Positions 31,982 to 42,112 of a DNA stretch of 64,000 nucleotides are shown piece by piece. Position 1 is the stretch's first letter. Every line of letters starts with the position of its first letter. Location: the NCBI GenBank assembly GCA_027486585.1, contig JAIXOU010000119.1, forward strand, positions 81,061-145,060, in the 5' to 3' direction. The position numbers and the translations under genes are program-made. Under the pieces are notes generated by a model. That model was given only the letters and a program-made list of their open reading frames with translations. It was not told the origin of the DNA and searched no databases. Source of the stretch: Verrucomicrobiaceae bacterium (GTDB taxonomy: Bacteria > Verrucomicrobiota > Verrucomicrobiia > Verrucomicrobiales > Verrucomicrobiaceae).

Positions 31982-33312
31982 AAATCCTCCTCATCTTTAC
32001 GCTGCTCTGCCTTAGCATCAAGGCATCCGCCAAAGCACCCAACATTCTCTTCATCCTCGCCGATGACCAGTCGTGGAGCGGTACTTCCGTGCGGATGAAG
32101 GCGGATGAGCCACTAAGCGGCAGCACGGTTTTTAAGACGCCGAACCTGGAAAAGCTCGCCGCACAGGGTATGACCTTTTCACAGGCTTATGCCGCGCATT
32201 GCAAATGCGAATGCTCGCGTGCAGCAATCCAGATGGGCCGCACAACGACGACTCTAAACGCTCCGGACAAATCCTCGCGGAACTGGAGCGCTCCAGTGAC
32301 GGATTCGCTCGTGAACACGCTCAAAAAAGCCGATGCTAGCTACAAAGCGGCGCATTTTGGCAAATGGCAGTGGTTTCACACGCCGAAGTCGATGGGCTAT
32401 GACGCGAGCGATGGCATCACGATGAACGAAGACGGGGATACGACCGACCCCGATGACCCGAAGCAGTCCTTTGGCATCACACGGCGAGCCAGGGCTTTCA
32501 TGGATGAGCAGGTGAAGAGTGGGCATCCGTTTTATCTCCAACTCAGCTACTATGCCGTGCATCAAACTCCGCAGGCTCTGGCCTCGACACTGAAGAAATA
32601 TGAAGGCATGAACCTCAGTAAGGGCGGCAAAGGGGATCGCGCTCTGATGGCTGCGATGACGGAGGACTTCGATACCTGCATTGGCGAGGTCTTAACGAAG
32701 CTTGATGAACTCGGCATCGCCGATGACACGCTGGTTATCTACAGCAGTGACAATGGGGGCCGCACAGAGATCCTGAACGGTGGAAAGGGCGATCTCGGAG
32801 AGGGTGGCATCCGCGAACCGCTTATTGTTCGCGGTCCCGGAATCAAAGGCGGTGCGCGCTGTGATACACCAGTCATTAGTTACGATCTCATGGCCACGGT
32901 GCTTGATTTCGCGAAGCCGGGCTTCGCTTTGCCAAAAGGTGTCGAAGGCGGCAGTTGGAAGCCGCTTTTACTCAGCGCTGGCAAAGAACCGATGAAGCGC
33001 CCCATTGATCGGTTCGTCTGGCATCAAGCTGTCGAGGTTGCGCATCCTCAGTCGGCCATTCGTCGTGGCGACTATAAGCTGCTCTATTTTTGGGATACGA
33101 AAGAAGGCCTGCTCTTCGATTTGAAGAACGATCTCGGCGAGACTCGAGATGCTGCAAAGCAGAAACCTGAAATCGCCACACAGCTGGAAGCCGATTTGAA
33201 AGCCCACCTGAAGGCAGGACTTGGAGAGCAGGCCTACGGCGCCCTGGAGCGCGGAGAGGTGCAGCAGAGTCGTCCTAAGGGGAAAGGCAAAGGGAAGGGT
33301 AAGGCTAAGTAA
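31978..33312 (+). CDS. Secreted sulfatase-family protein with atypical CECSR motif
   Basis: 444 residues; the start overlaps the phosphoesterase stop by ATGA, implying coupled translation. Signal peptide MKILLIFTLLCLSIKASA, then NILFILADDQSW (metal DD), HFGKWQW and YSSDNGG are typical of the sulfatase fold. At the formylglycine site the sequence is C77-E-C79-S-R81 followed by AAIQMGR, so the normal CxPxR has Cys in place of Pro. Whether it can be converted to formylglycine is uncertain. It ends in a K/G repeat tail (RPKGKGKGKGKAK). Possible alternatives are a differently matured sulfatase or a sulfatase-fold phosphohydrolase. Confidence 0.87.
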   Translation: MKILLIFTLLCLSIKASAKAPNILFILADDQSWSGTSVRMKADEPLSGSTVFKTPNLEKLAAQGMTFSQAYAAHCKCECSRAAIQMGRTTTTLNAPDKSSRNWSAPVTDSLVNTLKKADASYKAAHFGKWQWFHTPKSMGYDASDGITMNEDGDTTDPDDPKQSFGITRRARAFMDEQVKSGHPFYLQLSYYAVHQTPQALASTLKKYEGMNLSKGGKGDRALMAAMTEDFDTCIGEVLTKLDELGIADDTLVIYSSDNGGRTEILNGGKGDLGEGGIREPLIVRGPGIKGGARCDTPVISYDLMATVLDFAKPGFALPKGVEGGSWKPLLLSAGKEPMKRPIDRFVWHQAVEVAHPQSAIRRGDYKLLYFWDTKEGLLFDLKNDLGETRDAAKQKPEIATQLEADLKAHLKAGLGEQAYGALERGEVQQSRPKGKGKGKGKAK

Positions 33313-33533
33313 GCTAGACTCTAACACCTCGGATTTAGCCATGTGATGACGTGTGGAGGCAAGGTAAATGCCCCATGTGGCTTCAGTGATGCGGATTATC
33401 TGTTAGAGTGGCAGTTCTATCGAGAGGCCACTGTCTTTTCGGCGTATAACAATAGCCGGTTCTTCATTCTAAATTAAGGTTCGCGTGACATTAGGGCTCC
33501 ATGCACATTGAATCAGTCAAGGCTTTGAAACCC

Positions 33534-34511
33534 ATGATCTCTACTCATTTCCAGTCTTTTCGGTTACTCTGGCTCGCTGGCGTCGTGATGCTTAATCCAA
33601 GTCATGCGGCGGCTCCTGCGGCGCTACACCAGGTCAGCATCACGACGGAAGGTGATTATCGACTCATCAAGTCCAATGGCTGGCCGGATCATGAACCGGG
33701 GCAGTTTCCCCGCAAAGGTAATCCTAACAGCGCGAGTCCTCAGAGTTACAGCTTCCGCGTGCCACTGCAGCCCGTTAGGGCCAAGGAGCCATCTCGCATT
33801 TTTGGCTGGTGGGGGGTGGCTATCAATGGGGTGCCGTTTGAGCCAGGCACTGCGGAGGCTTGGCAAAACAATCCACAATCTGGCTGGCGCTATGAGGCTG
33901 CTACTGGCTTCCTGGATCTCGGGCTCGATGAGCACAATGCTCATGTGCAACCCACTGGAGCCTATCATTATCACGCGTTGCCCGTGGGCCTTGTCGAGCG
34001 TCTTGGAGGCGATGACAAAAAGATGCTGCTCATCGGTTATGCAGCTGATGGCTTCCCTATCTATACCAGTAAGGGCACAGATGCCAAAGGCGAACTCCGT
34101 GTGATGAAATCAAGCTACAAGCTGAAATCCGGCACACGCCCTGCGCAGGCAGGTGGGCCCAGCGGCAATTATGACGGTCGTTTCACCCAGGACTGGGAGT
34201 ACATCGCAGGCAGTGGTGATCTCGATGAAACCAATGGACGCATCGGCGTCACGCCGGAATACCCCGAAGGTACTTATTATTATTGTCTGACCCCAGAGTT
34301 CCCCTTTGTGCCACGTCATTGGCACGGCGTGCCGGACCCGAGCTTTGCGAAACATGGTGGTGGACCTCCGGGTGGCCCTGGACGACGAGGTCCCCCTGGT
34401 GGTCCCGGCGGAACTGGGCGCAAAGGCGGCCCCGGTTCTAAAGGCGGAAGGCCCCCAGGTCCACCGGACAGAGATCCACTGCGCGGCACCTTCTTGCCTG
34501 ATTTCCCGTAA
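33534..34511 (+). CDS. Secreted YHYH-domain protein with Gly/Pro-rich tail
   Basis: 325 residues from ATG 33534, chosen because it places the hydrophobic signal (LLWLAGVVMLNPSHAAA) near the N-terminus; ATG 33501 adds 11 residues. The YHYH motif lies at 144-147 (GAYHYHALP), with IGYAADGFPIYTS and the following VTPEYPEGTYYYCLTPEFPF strands of the domain. In contrast to the other YHYH proteins it has no extra catalytic domain; residues ~285-310 are a GPP/GG-rich low-complexity tail. It follows the phosphoesterase-sulfatase pair by 221 nt on the same strand. Molecular function of the family is not established. Confidence 0.88.
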   Translation: MISTHFQSFRLLWLAGVVMLNPSHAAAPAALHQVSITTEGDYRLIKSNGWPDHEPGQFPRKGNPNSASPQSYSFRVPLQPVRAKEPSRIFGWWGVAINGVPFEPGTAEAWQNNPQSGWRYEAATGFLDLGLDEHNAHVQPTGAYHYHALPVGLVERLGGDDKKMLLIGYAADGFPIYTSKGTDAKGELRVMKSSYKLKSGTRPAQAGGPSGNYDGRFTQDWEYIAGSGDLDETNGRIGVTPEYPEGTYYYCLTPEFPFVPRHWHGVPDPSFAKHGGGPPGGPGRRGPPGGPGGTGRKGGPGSKGGRPPGPPDRDPLRGTFLPDFP

Positions 34512-34590
34512 CTGATGCAGTTCGAGCACTGGCCATATGGCCAATGGTTTGCTAGCTGGAAAGCATCAGGTTGGACGTTTATTACCTCTT

Positions 34591-35799
34591 GTGAATCGAC
34601 TTCTTCTTCAGGCCCTCATTCTTCTCTGCGTCAGTTCGCCTATTTTAGCCGATGATTCTGCCCCACGGTACTTCAGTGCTAAACCCGGTGCTTTAGTCAA
34701 AGCCAAAGCGCGACTCGCTGCCGGTGACAAACAGCTCGCCAAAGCACTCAAAAAGCTCGTCGCCGATGCGGACAAGGCATTGGCCGAAGCGCCGCCTTCT
34801 GTGACGAGCAAAGAGAAGCTCCCACCCAGCGGTGATAAGCATGACTACATGAGCATCGCTCCGTACTTCTGGCCGAATCCGGATACGAAGGATGGGCTAC
34901 CTTATGTTCGTCACGACGGTAAAGTGAACCCCGAGAGCCGTGATCCAAAAGCGAATGACAGCCCGGCCATCAAGATCATGGGCGACAATGTCGAGACCCT
35001 CGCGCTGGCCTATTTCTTCACTGGCAACGAAGCCTACGCCGAAGGTGCCGCTAAAGTGGCCCGCACCTGGTTCCTCGATCCCGCCACGCGGATGACTCCG
35101 CACTTGAAGTATGCACAGGCCATCATCGGCGTGAATGATGGTCGTGGCACCGGTATCCTAGAGGCGCTTAATCTTTCGGTTGCTGTGGATGCGCTCGGCC
35201 TGCTCGCCGACTCGAAAGCCTGGCCCAAGGCTGATCAAAAGGCTCTCAAGGAATGGCTTCGCACCTATCACGATTGGCTGATTCAGAGTGATGCCGGTAA
35301 AGATGAGAATAACGCCAAAAACAATCACGGCACTTTCTACGATGTGCAAGCTGTGCGCATCGCATTGGTGATTGGTCGCCTTGATCCGGCCAAGCGTATC
35401 CTTGAAGAAGCCAAGCAACGCCGCATTGCTGTGCAGATCGATCCTGAAGGCAAACAACCGCTCGAACTCGACCGCACCACCTCCTTCAGTTACTCGCGCT
35501 TCAATCTTTTTGCCCTCACTGAACTCGCAACGCTCGGAGAGCATGTCGGAGTCGATCTATGGAACTTCACCACCGATGATGGTCGCAGCATTCGCAAAGC
35601 CATCGATTACATGCTGCCCTATGCAGACGTGCCGCCAAAACCCTGGCCGTTACCACAAATCAAAGACAAGCATGAATCCGAATTCATGCCGATCTTTCGT
35701 CTGGCCACCTTGGCTTATGGTGGGGATGCTTATGAGACCATCATCGTAAAGTATGAGGACGCTTCCAGCAAGCGCTTCCAGCTGCTCTTTGTGAAGTGA
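34591..35799 (+). CDS. Secreted alginate-lyase-like protein (PF05426 fold)
   Basis: 402 residues from GTG 34591, which directly gives a signal peptide (NRLLLQALILLCVSSPILAD); ATG 34537 would add 18 residues with no signal character. Alpha/alpha-toroid features of the alginate lyase superfamily are visible: SIAPYFWPNP, ALAYFFTG, and the active-site segment N244-N-H246-G-T-F-Y-D. LELDRTTSFSYS and the C-terminal YGGDAYE are consistent. Family-level similarity is good, but the substrate may be another uronate polymer. It is the last plus-strand gene before the convergent radical SAM gene (8 nt gap). Confidence 0.82.
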   Translation: MNRLLLQALILLCVSSPILADDSAPRYFSAKPGALVKAKARLAAGDKQLAKALKKLVADADKALAEAPPSVTSKEKLPPSGDKHDYMSIAPYFWPNPDTKDGLPYVRHDGKVNPESRDPKANDSPAIKIMGDNVETLALAYFFTGNEAYAEGAAKVARTWFLDPATRMTPHLKYAQAIIGVNDGRGTGILEALNLSVAVDALGLLADSKAWPKADQKALKEWLRTYHDWLIQSDAGKDENNAKNNHGTFYDVQAVRIALVIGRLDPAKRILEEAKQRRIAVQIDPEGKQPLELDRTTSFSYSRFNLFALTELATLGEHVGVDLWNFTTDDGRSIRKAIDYMLPYADVPPKPWPLPQIKDKHESEFMPIFRLATLAYGGDAYETIIVKYEDASSKRFQLLFVK

Positions 35800-35807
35800 G
35801 CTAGCCT

Positions 35808-37358
35808 TTAGACCTGAACGTGACGCGCCTGACGGCGGGCTGCACGCAGCGCAGCAGGTTTCTCAGTAGAAGAGGTTTTACCACGCAGGCTCAGCGCCTC
35901 GCGACTTGGCGTGCGATGCCAATCGGTTTCTAAAGTCGTCGCCGCCAGCTCACGATCCATACCACTTTCCTGAATCAGGAAGTCAAAAAGACTCTGGGCG
36001 ATGACTGGCAGAGCGATCATGTGCGTGCGTCGTAGCGTGCGGTGCAGCCAATCGCTGAAGCGCAGAAACTCATGGAACGGAGAGGCCTCATCTCGCCAAA
36101 GAAGTTGAAGCGTGCCGGTGAAGTTGCCGCTATTGGCCACGATATCCCAGTAGCGGGCAAAGCGCCTCATGCGCTGCATTTCCGGGAATGAAATATCGCG
36201 TGTGGATAAAATCTCATACGGAGGATGTGGTGCATACACCATGCGATATTCGTCATCGTGCCGGACGATGGGCGTGCCGCGCAGGCGCTTCAGGATGCCG
36301 ACTTGAATTTCCTGCGGGTTGAGCTTCACCAGTCGATCAAAGCCACGTCCAAAACTTTCGATTCCCTCCCCAGGCAGACCGACAATCAGATCTGCATGAA
36401 TGTGTACCCCCGTTTCTTCTCTTAGAAATCGGAAGTTATCTTCCAAGCGATCCAGATTCTGACGGCGGCTGATGTTTTTTGACGTGGCATCATCAAAGGT
36501 CTGGATGCCTACTTCAAACTGCACCGCGCCTGGCGGGAATTGTTTGATCAGTGCACGCAATTGCTCCGGAAGACGATCAGGCACCATTTCAAAATGTAAA
36601 AAGAGGCCCTCATGCCAGCGATCCAGGAAGAATTGCAAAATGCCCATGCTCGTCGGCAAATGCAGATTGAAGGTGCGATCCACAAACTTGAATTGCTTGA
36701 CTCCACGGTCCAGCAGGCGCTGCATCGAGGCCAGGAAAGCCTCTGTGTTAAAAGCCCGCACCGGTATGTCTAGCGATGACAAACAGAACTCACAAGTGAA
36801 GGGGCAGCCACGTGACGCCTCGACGTAGATCACTCGGTTGGCTAAATCATCGTCGGTGTAGAGCTCGTAGGGAGATGCCAGATTGTTCAGCGCTGGCAAA
36901 TCAGCGGCCATGATGTGAGGCAGACACTCTTGGCTGCTTTCTGAAGGCGCACTGACGGAAGTGTCTGGATCTCGAAGCAGCTCACGACAGACTTGAGCAA
37001 ATTTCACATCGGCCTCACCCGTGATCACATGATCAGCCAAGGCCACAATTGTTTGCCCCTCGGTTTCGTAAGACACCTCTGGCCCACCTAGAATGATGAT
37101 TAGCTCTGGTCGGATGCGTTTCAATACGGCCACCACCTCCGTCGTCTGCTCGACATTCCAAATGTAAACACCAAAGCCAACAATGCGCGGCTCATGCAGT
37201 AAGATCGCTTCCACAATCTCCAGCGGCTGCTGATTGATGATGAATTCTGCTATGCACGCGCGCTCCCGCATTTCCCCGAGATTCGCCATGAGATAGCGCA
37301 GCCCGAAAGAGGCGTGAATGTATTTAGCATTGAGCGTGGCGAGAACGATATCCGGCAT
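35808..37358 (-). CDS. B12-binding radical SAM protein (DUF4080-like)
   Basis: 516 residues from ATG 37358 ([20 protein letters not shown]); longer in-frame starts add a Pro-rich stretch with no support. The N-terminal cobalamin-binding-like domain covers about 1-130 ([24 protein letters not shown]). The radical SAM cluster motif is C185-P-F-T-C189-E-F-C192, followed by KFVDRTFN and the GxxxE-type segments ([21 protein letters not shown]). The C-terminus carries the extra domain seen in DUF4080 members. Substrate is unknown. It is not of the anSME type that would mature sulfatases. Confidence 0.85.
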   Translation of the reverse strand: MPDIVLATLNAKYIHASFGLRYLMANLGEMRERACIAEFIINQQPLEIVEAILLHEPRIVGFGVYIWNVEQTTEVVAVLKRIRPELIIILGGPEVSYETEGQTIVALADHVITGEADVKFAQVCRELLRDPDTSVSAPSESSQECLPHIMAADLPALNNLASPYELYTDDDLANRVIYVEASRGCPFTCEFCLSSLDIPVRAFNTEAFLASMQRLLDRGVKQFKFVDRTFNLHLPTSMGILQFFLDRWHEGLFLHFEMVPDRLPEQLRALIKQFPPGAVQFEVGIQTFDDATSKNISRRQNLDRLEDNFRFLREETGVHIHADLIVGLPGEGIESFGRGFDRLVKLNPQEIQVGILKRLRGTPIVRHDDEYRMVYAPHPPYEILSTRDISFPEMQRMRRFARYWDIVANSGNFTGTLQLLWRDEASPFHEFLRFSDWLHRTLRRTHMIALPVIAQSLFDFLIQESGMDRELAATTLETDWHRTPSREALSLRGKTSSTEKPAALRAARRQARHVQV

Positions 37359-37466
37359 GAACCTGCACGGTGGCGGCTTCATGTGACCGTGCAACTGCCA
37401 AGTCAAAGCTACTGAGCCTGCCGTTGCCTAGTCTGCATCAGGATGATGGTCCCGACGCAATTAAAC

Positions 37467-38927
37467 CTACTTTTTCCCCTTCTTGCCGCTTCGTTTATCC
37501 GCATTGCCTTCCATGAGATCAGGAAGGGGGAGGTAATCCCAGTCGAGAATCATTTTTTCGGCCAACGCAGCCCGCAGTTCGCGTTCGATCTTGGTGAGTT
37601 CGGGTTTGCCACTGAGGTTGTTCAGCTCGGAGGGGTCGGCTTCGAGGTCGTAGAGTTCATAAACCCGGCGAGGTGCGGTGAAGTAGGTGGCTACCATGCC
37701 GGGCGGGAGTTTACCAGCGGCGTTGGCTTCCTGCATCTGCTTCCAGGCCTGGCCTCCGGCGGAATCGACGGGCGAATATGGGATCCAAGGGGTGCAGTTG
37801 TAGATGAATTTGAAGCGATCACTGCGCACGGCACGGGCGAGGTCGTAACCGGCATTCGTCATGTCGGCCTGCACCGGCGCGGAGCCGTGTGGACCACGCT
37901 CGACGAAGAGGTGCTTTCTTGGGGTGTGCGTTTCTCCTTTGAGTAGGGGCAGAAAGCTCACGCCACTCATTTTCGAGCCTGCTTCGAGGCCTGCAGCAGC
38001 GAGCAGCGTGGGCGCGAGATCTTCGGCGCTGATGAGTGCACGCGAATCGCCGCCGGGCTTCACCACTCCGGGCCAGCGGACGAGGAAGGGTACGTTTGAG
38101 CCGGGATCATAGAGGGAGCCTTTGCCGTGAGGCATGGCCATGCCGTTGTCGCCACAGAAAACGATGATCGTGTTGTCCATGAGGTTGCGCTTTTTCAGCT
38201 CTTCAAGCACGCCCGCGATGGTGCGGTCCACGCGGTTCACCTCGGCGCAGTAGTCAGCAAGTTGCTCTCGCACGCCGGGCAGATCAGGCCAATGCGCGGG
38301 CACTTTGAGTGAAGCTGGATCAGGCCGAAACTCGGCGGGAGCATTCCAGGCGTGATGCGGATCGCTAAAGTTTGCCCACATGAAGAAAGGCTTGTCCGCA
38401 GGCTTCTTGTCGAGAAACGTGGCAACTTGTCCGGCCACTTCGGGGTCAGGGCAATTGTTCAGCGAGTCCACGCGGTCGATGAAGGTCTTTAACTGATGCT
38501 CTTCGAAGACATTTGCGGCTCCTTGGCCGATTTTTGTGGCTCCATCGAGATGGAAACTGCGTCCGCAGATGCCAGTGTAATAGCCGCCTTGATCACGAAG
38601 CAGTTCCGGCAGCGTGATTTCATCACGCGGAAGTGGTGCGGAAAATCTCGTCATGCGTGCAGCCACAGGCGAGCGCCCCGTCATCAGTGTGGCCCGTGAG
38701 GGCACGCACTGCGGTGCACCCGTGAAGAAGCGGTGGAACTTCATGCCCTCTGCCGCGATTTGATCCAGCGTCGGTGTTTTGACGTTCATATCGCCGTAAG
38801 CACTCAGAAAGGGATAGCTATGGTCGTCGCTGAGCAGGAACAAGATGTTAGGGCGCTGCTCTGCAGCAAATGACGAATGACTAAATCCGAATGACGAAAA
38901 AAATAGGACGCTGAGCAGGGACTTCAT
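37467..38927 (-). CDS. Secreted sulfatase
   Basis: 486 residues from ATG 38927; ten residues further upstream are in frame but the signal peptide MKSLLSVLFFSSFGFSHSSF starts here. Sulfatase fold: NILFLLSDDHSY (metal DD), canonical formylglycine motif C74-V-P-S-R78 with ATLMTGR, HHAWNAP, FCGDNGM. It resembles the iduronate-sulfatase/heparan-type branch (SDDHSYPFLSAYGD). The C-terminus is Lys/Gly-rich (KRSGKKGKK), a feature shared with other secreted proteins in the window. It diverges from the amidotransferase-like gene at 39142. Confidence 0.92.
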   Translation of the reverse strand: MKSLLSVLFFSSFGFSHSSFAAEQRPNILFLLSDDHSYPFLSAYGDMNVKTPTLDQIAAEGMKFHRFFTGAPQCVPSRATLMTGRSPVAARMTRFSAPLPRDEITLPELLRDQGGYYTGICGRSFHLDGATKIGQGAANVFEEHQLKTFIDRVDSLNNCPDPEVAGQVATFLDKKPADKPFFMWANFSDPHHAWNAPAEFRPDPASLKVPAHWPDLPGVREQLADYCAEVNRVDRTIAGVLEELKKRNLMDNTIIVFCGDNGMAMPHGKGSLYDPGSNVPFLVRWPGVVKPGGDSRALISAEDLAPTLLAAAGLEAGSKMSGVSFLPLLKGETHTPRKHLFVERGPHGSAPVQADMTNAGYDLARAVRSDRFKFIYNCTPWIPYSPVDSAGGQAWKQMQEANAAGKLPPGMVATYFTAPRRVYELYDLEADPSELNNLSGKPELTKIERELRAALAEKMILDWDYLPLPDLMEGNADKRSGKKGKK

Positions 38928-39141
38928 AAGGCGATGAAACGCTGAGCTGACAGCCATGTTTCACCAAGGTTTCGATCCATTACGAATCACCACACTGGGC
39001 GAGCATGGCAAAGTACTGAAGGGACGCGGTGAACTTCATGAGATCAGAAATTCTAGTGTAGGTCTGCACAATGTCGGCTCACTTATTTTGTTGAGGCAAC
39101 GAATGGAAGGAGATGTCTCATTTAAACGTTCAATGAACTAC

Positions 39142-39999
39142 ATGAAAACAAGACTGACTCACTGGCTCATCGTCCCAGCACTGTTTTTGAGCGCTTTTTT
39201 TACGCTCTCTGCTGAAACTGTAGAAGCAAAACCCAAAGCGAAGGCATCAGTGCCATTTTTCATTCCTCCCGATGTGAATGGGTTAAAGACGATCATTGCA
39301 CCTCCAGTTAAAACCAAGGCGATTAAAGTGGCGATCTTTGACGGCAAAGGAGCACCCAGTGATGGAATCGAAAATGTCAGTGGTCGAATCAAGTCTATCC
39401 CCGAGGCGACGGTGACTCGCGTAAGGGCTGAGGATTGGGCGACGATTGACTTGAAGCAGTTTGATGTGGTGGCTTTTTCCGGTGGTTCAGGCAGTCAGCA
39501 GGCAGAAGCCCTCGGCGAGGCAGGGCGAAACAATGTGCGTGAATACATTCGTGGTGGTGGTGGTTATGTCGGCGTTTGCGCTGGGGCTTATCTTGCCTGC
39601 TCAAATTTTAAGTGGGGTCTCGGCATTTTGAATGCCAGCACGGTTTCCAGCAAATGGCAGCGCGGCAGGACCTTCCTGGATATTGAAGTCACGCAAGATG
39701 GCCAGAAACTTTTGGGAGACATTCCAGGCACTTTTAAAGTCCGTTATGCCAATGGACCCGTCATCAAGCCAGCTGAACGCAGAGATATCCCAGCCTACAC
39801 GACCATCTCGGTGTTTAGATCAGAGATTGCTCTGAATGGCTCACCTGCGGGTGTGCAGGTGAATTCACCTGCACAGGCTTTGGGCACCTTTGGCAAAGGC
39901 CGTGTTTTCATCTCCAGTCCACATCCAGAAAACACGCCCGGCTTAGAGCATCTCATACCTCGTGGTGTGCTTTGGGCGGCTGGCGTGAATGCACCGTGA
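39142..39999 (+). CDS. Exported class-I glutamine-amidotransferase-like protein (BPL_N type)
   Basis: 285 residues from ATG 39142 (signal MKTRLTHWLIVPALFLSAFF); ATG 39133 is also possible. The fold matches the biotin-protein-ligase N-terminal/DJ-1-like domain: IKVAIFDGKGAPSDGIEN, VVAFSGGSGSQQ, YIRGGGGYVGVCAGAYL. The predicted nucleophile is C146 in the nucleophile elbow, with H261 and E263 (SPHPENTPG) completing a triad. Such proteins are frequent in PVC bacteria. Reaction unknown. Confidence 0.82.
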   Translation: MKTRLTHWLIVPALFLSAFFTLSAETVEAKPKAKASVPFFIPPDVNGLKTIIAPPVKTKAIKVAIFDGKGAPSDGIENVSGRIKSIPEATVTRVRAEDWATIDLKQFDVVAFSGGSGSQQAEALGEAGRNNVREYIRGGGGYVGVCAGAYLACSNFKWGLGILNASTVSSKWQRGRTFLDIEVTQDGQKLLGDIPGTFKVRYANGPVIKPAERRDIPAYTTISVFRSEIALNGSPAGVQVNSPAQALGTFGKGRVFISSPHPENTPGLEHLIPRGVLWAAGVNAP

Positions 40000-40189
40000 T
40001 TAAAAGATCCGGATTGATAGGGCTGCAACCAACGCTGGCTTTTTGTCGTCCGGGGCAAATTTGGCCAAACTGGAGATTGATGCGGCGCTGTCTGATCCGA
40101 CAATCAAAGGCGTTGCCGATGTTGCACCGGTGGTTGTCCAGTAGTTGTCAGGTTTGGCCTGTGAGATTATCGGGATAACTGAGGGAAGA

Positions 40190-41098
<909 letters not shown>

Positions 41099-41160
41099 TT
41101 GTAAAGTCTAGCGGGTTCCCTGAAATGATGCCAAGCCTGATCTACTGATCCGCACAAATA

Positions 41161-41194
41161 AAACAGGGCTACCCTTTGGAGGGCAGCCCTGTTT
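41161..41194 (-). terminator. Rho-independent terminator after tpiA
   Basis: A 10-bp stem AAACAGGGCT (41161-41170) / AGCCCTGTTT (41185-41194) with an additional inner CCC/GGG pairing. On the minus strand it is followed by TTTTATTT, and it starts 23 nt after the tpiA stop codon. Confidence 0.85.
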
Positions 41195-41216
41195 CAAAAT
41201 GAACGATGAACTTGAA

Positions 41217-42002
41217 TTAAGCAGCAGCGTTGACGTAGTCGATAGCGGCGCGGCAGATTTCCCAGAAGCTTCCAGGCTCCATGCTGGCTCCGCCGACGAG
41301 GGCTCCATCCACATCTTTTTGGCTGATGAGTTCAGCCATGTTGTTTGGCTTGACGCTGCCACCGTATTGGATGCGGAGTTTCTGCGCGGTGTCTTCGCCG
41401 AACATGTCGGTCAGCACGCTGCGGGTGAAAGCATGGGCTTCCTGAGCCTGCTCAGGGCTGGCAGTGCGGCCTGTGCCGATCGCCCAGACGGGCTCATAAG
41501 CGATGACGCAATCCAGCACGCGACGTGCGCCGACTTCAGCGAGGGACTCGCGTAGCTGGCTTTCCAGGACTTTTTCGATCAGGCCGCCATCACGCTCTTC
41601 GAGAGTTTCTCCGATGCAGAGGATGGGCAGCAGGCGGGCTTCGAGGGCGGCTAGGACCTTGGCATTGATGATGGCGTTGGTCTCACCATAGATGCTGCGG
41701 CGCTCACTATGTCCCAAAATGACATGCTTGCAGCCGCAGTCGATGATCATGCGAGCGCTGATTTCACCAGTGTAAGCTCCAGCTGGGTGCTGGCTCATGT
41801 TTTGGGCAGCGAGCTCGACGTTTTCCTCACGGGCGTTTTGAAGAACTTCCTGAGCTTTGCAAAGGCTGACAAAAGGAGGAGAAACGACGATTTGAACAGG
41901 GCACTTTTCAGGCACGAGACGGGCGAAGGCACGGAGGAAGTCATCCGTCTCCTGCGGGGTCATGTGCATTTTCCAGTTGGCGGCGATGATAGGCTTACGC
42001 AT
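41217..42002 (-). CDS. tpiA: Triose-phosphate isomerase
   Basis: 261 residues from ATG 42002 (MRKPIIAANWKMH); upstream in-frame codons are not supported. Catalytic Lys lies in AANWKMH, catalytic His in ILGHSERRSIYGE and catalytic Glu in AYEPVWAIGTG; the phosphate loop includes YGGSVKPNN. Normal length. It interconverts glyceraldehyde-3-phosphate and dihydroxyacetone phosphate in glycolysis and gluconeogenesis. It lies 110 nt after pgk on the same strand without an evident terminator between, so they probably form an operon. Confidence 0.98.
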   Translation of the reverse strand: MRKPIIAANWKMHMTPQETDDFLRAFARLVPEKCPVQIVVSPPFVSLCKAQEVLQNAREENVELAAQNMSQHPAGAYTGEISARMIIDCGCKHVILGHSERRSIYGETNAIINAKVLAALEARLLPILCIGETLEERDGGLIEKVLESQLRESLAEVGARRVLDCVIAYEPVWAIGTGRTASPEQAQEAHAFTRSVLTDMFGEDTAQKLRIQYGGSVKPNNMAELISQKDVDGALVGGASMEPGSFWEICRAAIDYVNAAA

Positions 42003-42112
42003 AGATTTTTGGGGGAGGTTTACAGTTGTTTGCGATGGTTGGCTATTGTTTGCAGTGGTTTTCAGAAGGGCCAGTTTGCGAGGTGACCGCAAAACAATGC
42101 AAACTTCGGTGC

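Noticed and set aside
33407-33445. Hairpin after the 31978-33312 sulfatase (AGTGG...CCACT then GTCTTTT)
   Set aside because: Stem is short and interrupted, and the T-run is weak; not called a terminator.
35808-37358. Radical SAM gene as a sulfatase-maturing enzyme
   Set aside because: It has a cobalamin-binding N-terminus and a CxxxCxxC motif without the extra Cys-rich SPASM-type clusters of anaerobic sulfatase maturases.
40000-40189. Minus-strand reading frame (through 40413) extending past the TIM-barrel gene
   Set aside because: Plausible-looking residues, but it is in a different frame from the TIM-barrel gene, overlaps it, and has no start or family; could be chance.
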